Source: Siderastrea siderea (taxonomy: Eukaryota; Cnidaria; Anthozoa; Scleractinia; Rhizangiidae). Taken from it: a stretch of DNA of 64,000 nucleotides. The notes beneath the pieces were generated by a model. The model was not told the origin of the DNA and made no database searches. It saw only the letters and a list, made by a program, of their open reading frames with translations. The translations under genes and the position numbers were made by a program. The DNA is taken from positions 14,889,231 through 14,953,230 of the forward strand of contig OZ034972.1 in the NCBI GenBank assembly GCA_964030785.1, read 5' to 3'. Shown here in pieces: positions 58,471 to 64,000 of this stretch; position 1 is the first letter of the stretch, and every line of letters starts with the position of its first letter.

Positions 58471-60479
58471 TTTTGACCTTGTCCCGAGAAATACATTATT
58501 TTCAGAAATACATTATTTGCTTGCAAATAAAATTTTATGCGACAATGAAACCACTAATTCTAATTTTCCCATGATGCAAAGAGAGGTTGGAAACATGGAA
58601 TCGAGGATATAGTTTTTTGAAATTTGAATCCAAGATGATGTTTACCATCGATGGCGTGTTTATGGATCGTCGTATAATGGATGTCGCGTTCTTGATCTTG
58701 TCGACACACAACTTTTTTCATCGGCCCTCCTCCTCCCCACTCCTGCCTCTTTCTTATACTATGGTGATTAGCTCTATAGCAATTGATTGCCCTCACCTTC
58801 GCAGGCAACACATATTTAATGAAAGTTTGAATTAATATTTATATTGGATATTCAGAACTTAATAAACCGGCTATGTGTTAAATTTCACATAGCCAGTTTT
58901 CTCCATCATGTTTCGTGTATTGCCTTTACGAACGGAGCTCAGCACATATTTCATTCTAAGTTTGTTCTTCTGTGGGAGAAATTGAAGCATAAAAGTCTTA
59001 TTGTATATTCTCTAAAGGGCTTTGAAGTTGAGACTCAATATCATTGCAACTGGACGTCGTCGCACCAGTGTAAATATGAAAGGACCCACACAGGGCCCCA
59101 GTTCCAGAATAATCACGTGAACTGGAGGATATTGAGGTTCGCATGTAAGAAAACTGTTCTTCCTGCTTCAGCTGTTCCGGACATTTTCTTCGAAAGCTCC
59201 AGTTTTTAACTTCCATCAAAATGTTTAAATCCGGGAAATTTTAATTATATTCTCAGAAAGGCTTTACATTTAAGACCCAGTATTACTGACAATGACCGTT
59301 GTCGCACCATGGTTATAACAGCGAGTAAATGGGAATGGGCCCAAGGCGATTTACGCGGTGCATTTGGGGATCGGAAGTAAGAAAACGGTGATAAAACCTT
59401 CCACAAGGAAAGTGTGAATTCCTGATCTTTTTCTAATTGTTTTTTCAGGAACTCCGATGCTAATTTTTTATCCCACCAACATTTTTACCAAAGTAGTTTT
59501 ACAAAGAATATCAGAGTCAAAGACTGTCTAGCTTAAACAGAGGAGAGAGCACTGCAACCAAATATTCAGTAGTTAATTCATGGTGTTTCGTTTGAAACTA
59601 ACTAGCTGTTAAGCGGTGTCATCACTGATGATAAATTGTCTACCACACAAATTGTACTACGGAATATGCATTTCCTCGCCTACGATCCATTCCACAAAAT
59701 AATGGAACATGTTATTTTTTTAAGTGCCTTTCTCTCTTTTTCTCTCTAAGCAGAGCAAGAGACGTGTTAGGAACATCAAAGGTGGGTTAACAATGTCATC
59801 TGATGTCATTTAAAAGAAGTTTGCTCTGAGTCCATCGTAAACAATAGACATATTATGCCTTATGAGGAAGTGTTAACTTACAGTGTAGCCGAGCAGCGTG
59901 TCGAGACCCCTTAACGGCTGAGTTGAGTTTGACAAACACAAACCTGCTCAAGTGTTTGTGCTTTCCTCTCTTGACGTGAAATGTTTATACATAACTGGAG
60001 CTAGAGCGCCGTCGCAAAGTTGAACCTCTGGAACAAATTAAATTTAATAGGTATTGGAAGTAAAAGCTAATAACACCAAGGAATAACTATATCGTTCGTA
60101 TTTCAAAAGAATGTAAATATCTTTTGGCGATCATTTAACGTTCTTATTTTCATCGCACGGACCCCGTGTAAACTAAAGCCTTCCGCGCCGTTAAAACAAG
60201 AGTGTTCAAGCACAGAAAGTGACGATCTAAGGTTTAATTTTACTGTTTGAACACTATTACAGCCATTAGATGTAATTAATTCCACAAAACAATCAATTGT
60301 TTCCCTGCTGGAAAGGGGTGTACAAGTCATCAGCATCGTCGTAGGTCCTTTTCCCGCTCAGTGTCGCATTGGACGGGTGGACAGGGGTGTATTTGAGTAT
60401 TATTCATTGCCCTTTTTATTAATAATGGAATCTGCCACTTGCAAGAATGAAAGCCGTGAATAGCTTTCCATGGCTCAAC

Positions 60480-61758
60480 TTACAGCGCGGAGCGCGCTAC
60501 CGTTTCCACTAGACCAAGATTTTTGACACTTTTCTGACACTTTTTCGACACTTTTTTGATTGAGGGGCGGAGTTTATCGGACCGTTTGAAATTAGCGCAC
60601 GTGAACTAGACGCCGTAAATAAGATAACCGAGTCGTTCGTACAAGTTTGTCTAGACGAAATTTCGCGTTTGTCACTTCGCTCATAATCGTGGGAATCCGT
60701 TTTCTTAAATCTGAAAACGTGAAATGGCTTAGCATTGACAACTGATTAAAAGTGTAACAGTCTTTGCTCAAAATTGATTTTGGTGCAACAATTTGCACGT
60801 GCGGAGCTGTCAAAACGTGCATTTTTCACGCTTGAACAAACGTGTAAAAAGCTAGCTTGTTAAAATTTAAAAAAAAGGCAGGAAAAGAGGAAGAATAATC
60901 AGTTGCATATTACTCATATCGAATATTCGTGACAATTGATGTAGAACTAGTAGTTATTTTAGTTATTGATTTGTTGATATTCACAAAATTATGCATATCG
61001 TGCACTTGTTTGTTACAAGACCATTTCCGCCCCAGTGAAGTTTCTATTTTTGGCTCAGGTCGTGACAATAAATAACTTTTGGAAGAACATTGCATGCAAC
61101 AGATATAAAAATATTCCTCGTAATTGGGTGGTAACTCACTAAGAAAGTATTTGAAAATCTTCATTTTGTGTCATCGTTATGTATAATTTTTATCACACAA
61201 TGTTGAGCGAAAGTCCAAAATATAACACGAGAAATGTAAACATTCAACAACAGAATAGAAGACGCATAATTCAACACAACATAGTGTTTAGATTTGAGGC
61301 ATAAATCGCCAAATTCGAAATATCCCTTCATCTACCGAACGAGCTCGAACAAACATCTCTTGAAAGGTATCTGTGTTGTCCACGTTTAGATTCACATAAC
61401 CGCCATCTTCATCCTTGTATTGTATTCGTTGGACGTGTGATGTCGCAGCCTCCGCAGGTCCGTCTGATATCCTCCACAAGCGAAGAAAACGAATAATTTC
61501 GTACGATTCCATCGACAACGTCTGCTTCCGTATAAAACTTTACCAATTCATCGTGGCCGTACTCAACTTTTATTTGGAACTTCATGCCGGCCGACTAATG
61601 TACTCGAAGTAAGTCGAGACTACCCGTCCCGCCACATATCAATCACTGTCAACGCCCACTTTGACGTTGCGGCTCCTTTGTTAAAAGTGTCAAAAAAGTG
61701 TCAAAAATTCATCAAAAATCTTGGTCTAGTGGAAACGGTAGCACGCTTCGCGCTGTAA
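60480..61758. mobile_element. 1.28-kb DNA transposon-like element with ~46-bp TIRs
   Basis: The left end ttacagcgcggagcgcgcta and right end tagcacgcttcgcgctgtaa are inverted and continue inward as accgtttccactagaccaag with near-perfect match. Next come short subterminal repeats of tttttgacac in both orientations. The element splits the segmental-duplication region. No clear target-site duplication was found, and the interior lacks a recognisable transposase; it carries a PB1-like relic. Confidence 0.8.
61288..61585 (-). pseudogene. PB1-domain-like ORF with one frameshift, inside TIR element
   Basis: From an ATG at 61583-61585 the minus strand reads MKFQIKVEYGHDELVKFYTE and RNYSFSSLVEDI; after a frameshift near 61445-61475 another frame continues HVQRIQYKDEDGGYVNLNVD and then ends RIWRFMPQI. 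The order of a basic first strand, FSSLVEDI helix and the acidic YKDEDGGYVNL (OPCA-type) motif matches a PB1 domain, a small protein-protein interaction fold. The downstream effector domain, if any, is missing. The frameshift indicates a decayed gene. Confidence 0.5.
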
Positions 61759-62300
61759 AAGATTTCTTGAGTGAGGCAAAATTAAACATTTCTCATTTTT
61801 CCTGGCTTTTTGCTGGGAGCACAACGGTAGTCGAGTGGTATTAGGAATGTAGTAATACATCTTAAATATACATTTCTCCTCCTGCACCACCTCCACATCC
61901 ACCCCCACAACTAAGAGACATCTAAGGGGACAGATTTAGATGATTGATTGCCGTTCAAACGAACATAGACATCTTTTGAATATCGTTGCATGCATTTATT
62001 TCTATCTACATGGCCTCCCTGTAAACATCAACCTTCACCGTTAAAATAAGAGTGTTCAAACAAAGCAAGTAACCATGTAGGTTTAATTATCTTAAGTAAG
62101 TTTAAAAGGTCAGCTGTTTCTCTGTTTTTTTGTAGGGTGTTTGAAAACTATTGCAACCTTGAACTGCAAGTAGTCCCTACAAATGTCTTTTTTTCATGCT
62201 GGAAAGTGTTCATTCCATCATTATTTCTTCCCGGGTTTTATTGGTCTATGACTTGCAAGTAGAAATAAATTGAGCCACTTGTAGCAAGCGTGGTAACTCG

Positions 62301-64000
62301 ATTCTCTAACGAAAGCAAAAAATGGCCTAAGAATAAGATGCTCTTAAGAAGTCATCTACAGGATGTGAATCCTGATTCAAATGATGTCTGCTCAGTTTCG
62401 TTGAAGAAGAATAAACAATTTATATCATTGAAGAAAGACAATTGATCCACTATCATAACTTTTATAAAAGACAAACATTGATATTGAAGGTGAACTGAAA
62501 AAGGCTACTATTGACACAATGATATCTACCTGACGGAAGGTAATTTGAAAGCAATACTATATAAGCGCAAGTAGTTATAAGTAGACATCGTTGGCAACAC
62601 CCTCGGCTTAAAAAAGATGCACGACTTTGTGTACTGTATCTAATTTCAATTTTTATCCTGTATATTACACGACCCCACAAGCATTTTTCTTTAAAATTTT
62701 TATTGCGTTTAAATAAAGGAGATGATGATGATGATGATGATGATGATGAGATCATAGTTGTTGTAGAATATCAATTGTTAGAATACTTTTATTACTATTC
62801 CTTTTTCAAATAGATATTCTTGTAAATTCTTATTCCATGGTAATTCAGTTTTCTGACTGCAATAATTGATAATCAATAGACGTTATTTATTATTATTATT
62901 ATTATTGTTATTATTATTATTATTATTAAACCTTTATGTACAAGATTATTAAGCTCTGATACATAGCTATAAAAATATTATATAAGAAATGCTGTTAATA
63001 GTAAAAGAGAGAATGAAAAACACAAAGGCAAAACAGTCTGCCAAACTCATACCTCAACTCTACTCATACTTCAAAATCTCATTTTAAATTTTAAAAGAAG
63101 ACGCTTAGAACAAAATAACAAAATTTCTGGATTCAAAGCCTCTGTGCGTCCTTTTGAAATCTTTTTAGAGAATCTGACGTAACTTGTATACTTAATCTTG
63201 TTACATTTTTGGATATATTGTCTTATGTCCAGTTACTCTTTAGAACTTCTAAGTACATTTAAATATCGGCTGTTATCATTATATTAGAGAAATATTTAAG
63301 CATTTTCTGTCAATACATATTATTCTGAAAAAGTCAAATCTGTGAAATTCATCTTCTAAAGTTAGTTTTGTTTTAAGAAATAACACGTACACCAGAAATC
63401 ACAAATCAACACCTTGAACTGATGGATATGCCTTCAGTTAGAAAATACCTGTACCAGAACTGACATGAACCTGAACTTGAGTTATTTCTTCATCTTGAAG
63501 GGTTTTATGATTCCTGTTCTGTCATTCATGACACAAAAATTTAAAGAATCTCATGCCCCTTAAACTTTATACAAGGCGTCGCCTTGTGTAAAAGCGCTCA
63601 AATTCTTAACGGCTGATCCTGGCGATCCCAACACAGGACGCGTTTATTAGAGAAACATTGGCAGATTAAACTTGCACATCAACCACATACATTGTCAATA
63701 ATTTTCGCCGACTTTTCAAAGTAAAAAATTCTGTAAGTTCCCTGACGCCCGGGAACTTACAAAAGGAGATGTTGATCTAAATATGGTGGTAAGGGTGAAA
63801 AATCATTTACATAGGCTATGCATGGGAGAGTTTAGCTCTTACCTTTACACAGCTGAGCGAAGGCACAAATGTTGTGACGTTTGAAGGCACAAAAGTTAGA
63901 AGTCACTGGTCAATTGTAGAAGTCAGAAGACATGTCTCTATTGATGAAAACTCGAAATAAATGATCCAGTTTTGGTAACAACTACTCTACTAGTGCATTG
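62301..64000. other. Stretch with microsatellites, no recognised gene
   Basis: Contains (GAT)n at about 62720-62749 and (ATT)n at about 62888-62928. At about 63733-63758 a hairpin pairs gtaagttccc with gggaacttac. Only short ORFs are present; the poly-Ser ORF on the minus strand at 62462-62755 is simply the GAT repeat read on the other strand. Confidence 0.5.

Larger units (their letters stand above)
57875..58490 (-). mobile_element. Second-family GIY-YIG retroelement fragment (Neptune/Penelope-like)
   Basis: On the minus strand a GIY-YIG endonuclease ORF (58060-58470) is followed by a 3' non-coding end with a hammerhead ribozyme (57914-57960). No RT is attached, so the fragment is 5'-truncated. 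Its nuclease is clearly different from that of copies A-C. It interrupts the duplicated region between segment c (57.0-57.4 kb) and segment b (59.0 kb). Confidence 0.78.
54100..62300. repeat. Patchwork of duplicated non-coding segments
   Basis: Segment a: 54180-54440 and 57565-57830 (tttgcaattatt, gcaaaatgcgttg, gaagacggacgagaaggga). Segment b: 55095-55480, 56455-56830 and 58990-59420 (gcaccatggttat, ggacccacgcagggcccc-like, gtggtgcac..gaaaacggta). Segment c: 57000-57410, 60110-60450 and, more diverged, 61965-62290 (atcttttggcgatcatt, aacaagagtgttca, ccctgctgg). No common coding frame exists. The order suggests repeated tandem duplication of a unit near 3 kb, later broken up by insertions. 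Confidence 0.8.

Noticed and set aside
62462..62755. Poly-Ser ORF on the minus strand
   Set aside because: The Ser run is just the (GAT)n microsatellite read on the opposite strand.
1..64000. CRISPR arrays, bacterial operons or prophage
   Set aside because: The tandem repeats lack unique spacers, and introns, LINEs and Penelope-like elements show a eukaryotic genome.

Overview
The window looks like nuclear DNA of a cnidarian, most likely an anthozoan such as a stony coral. The evidence is AT-rich, intron-containing sequence, a secreted Ser-rich/TSP1/vWA protein of the coral coadhesin type, several Penelope-like retroelements with GIY-YIG endonucleases and hammerhead-like motifs, an L1/Tx1-type LINE, and many fold-back (MITE-like) elements. 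No database search was possible, so the organism is an inference.

Only one host gene is well supported. It lies on the minus strand at about 11.6-26.5 kb. Reading 5' to 3' (high to low coordinate) it has a signal-peptide exon (26434-26482), an 18-nt microexon (24975-24992), a 2274-nt Ser-rich repeat exon (21859-24132), four TSP1 exons (21415-21600, 19820-19993, 18512-18685, 17375-17548) and a von Willebrand factor A domain split over two exons (14525-14964 and 11579-11735). Every internal module begins and ends in phase 1, so the reading frame is continuous through all nine exons. The vWA intron keeps the frame only with a GC donor. The last exon found ends in an open phase-1 donor, so the 3' end lies below 11579 and was not located.

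The rest is mostly mobile and repetitive DNA. From 1.85 to 4.4 kb there is a 0.45-kb tandem duplication, a 53-bp near-perfect palindrome and a 62-bp minisatellite. From 5.8 to 8.6 kb two Penelope-like copies lie head to head; relatives occur at 16.2 and 36.0-37.1 kb. Fold-back elements occur at 12.4, 25.1, 27.0, 47.8, 48.3, 49.1 and 53.9 kb. From 27.4 to 32.4 kb two inverted arms of about 845 bp flank a 2.7-kb spacer, with broken coding relics on the outer sides. A LINE 3' end lies at 38.0-38.7 kb and an almost full-length but broken L1/Tx1-type LINE at 39.2-44.3 kb. From 54 to 62.3 kb there is a patchwork of duplicated non-coding segments, interrupted by a second GIY-YIG element with a good hammerhead ribozyme (57.9-58.5 kb) and by a 1.28-kb terminal-inverted-repeat transposon carrying a broken PB1-like ORF (60.5-61.8 kb).

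The main candidates for something unusual are the 51-bp-period Ser-rich exon, which is open on both strands over about 760 codons, the hammerhead motifs of two Penelope-like families, the PB1-bearing transposon, and the recurring paired fold-back architecture.
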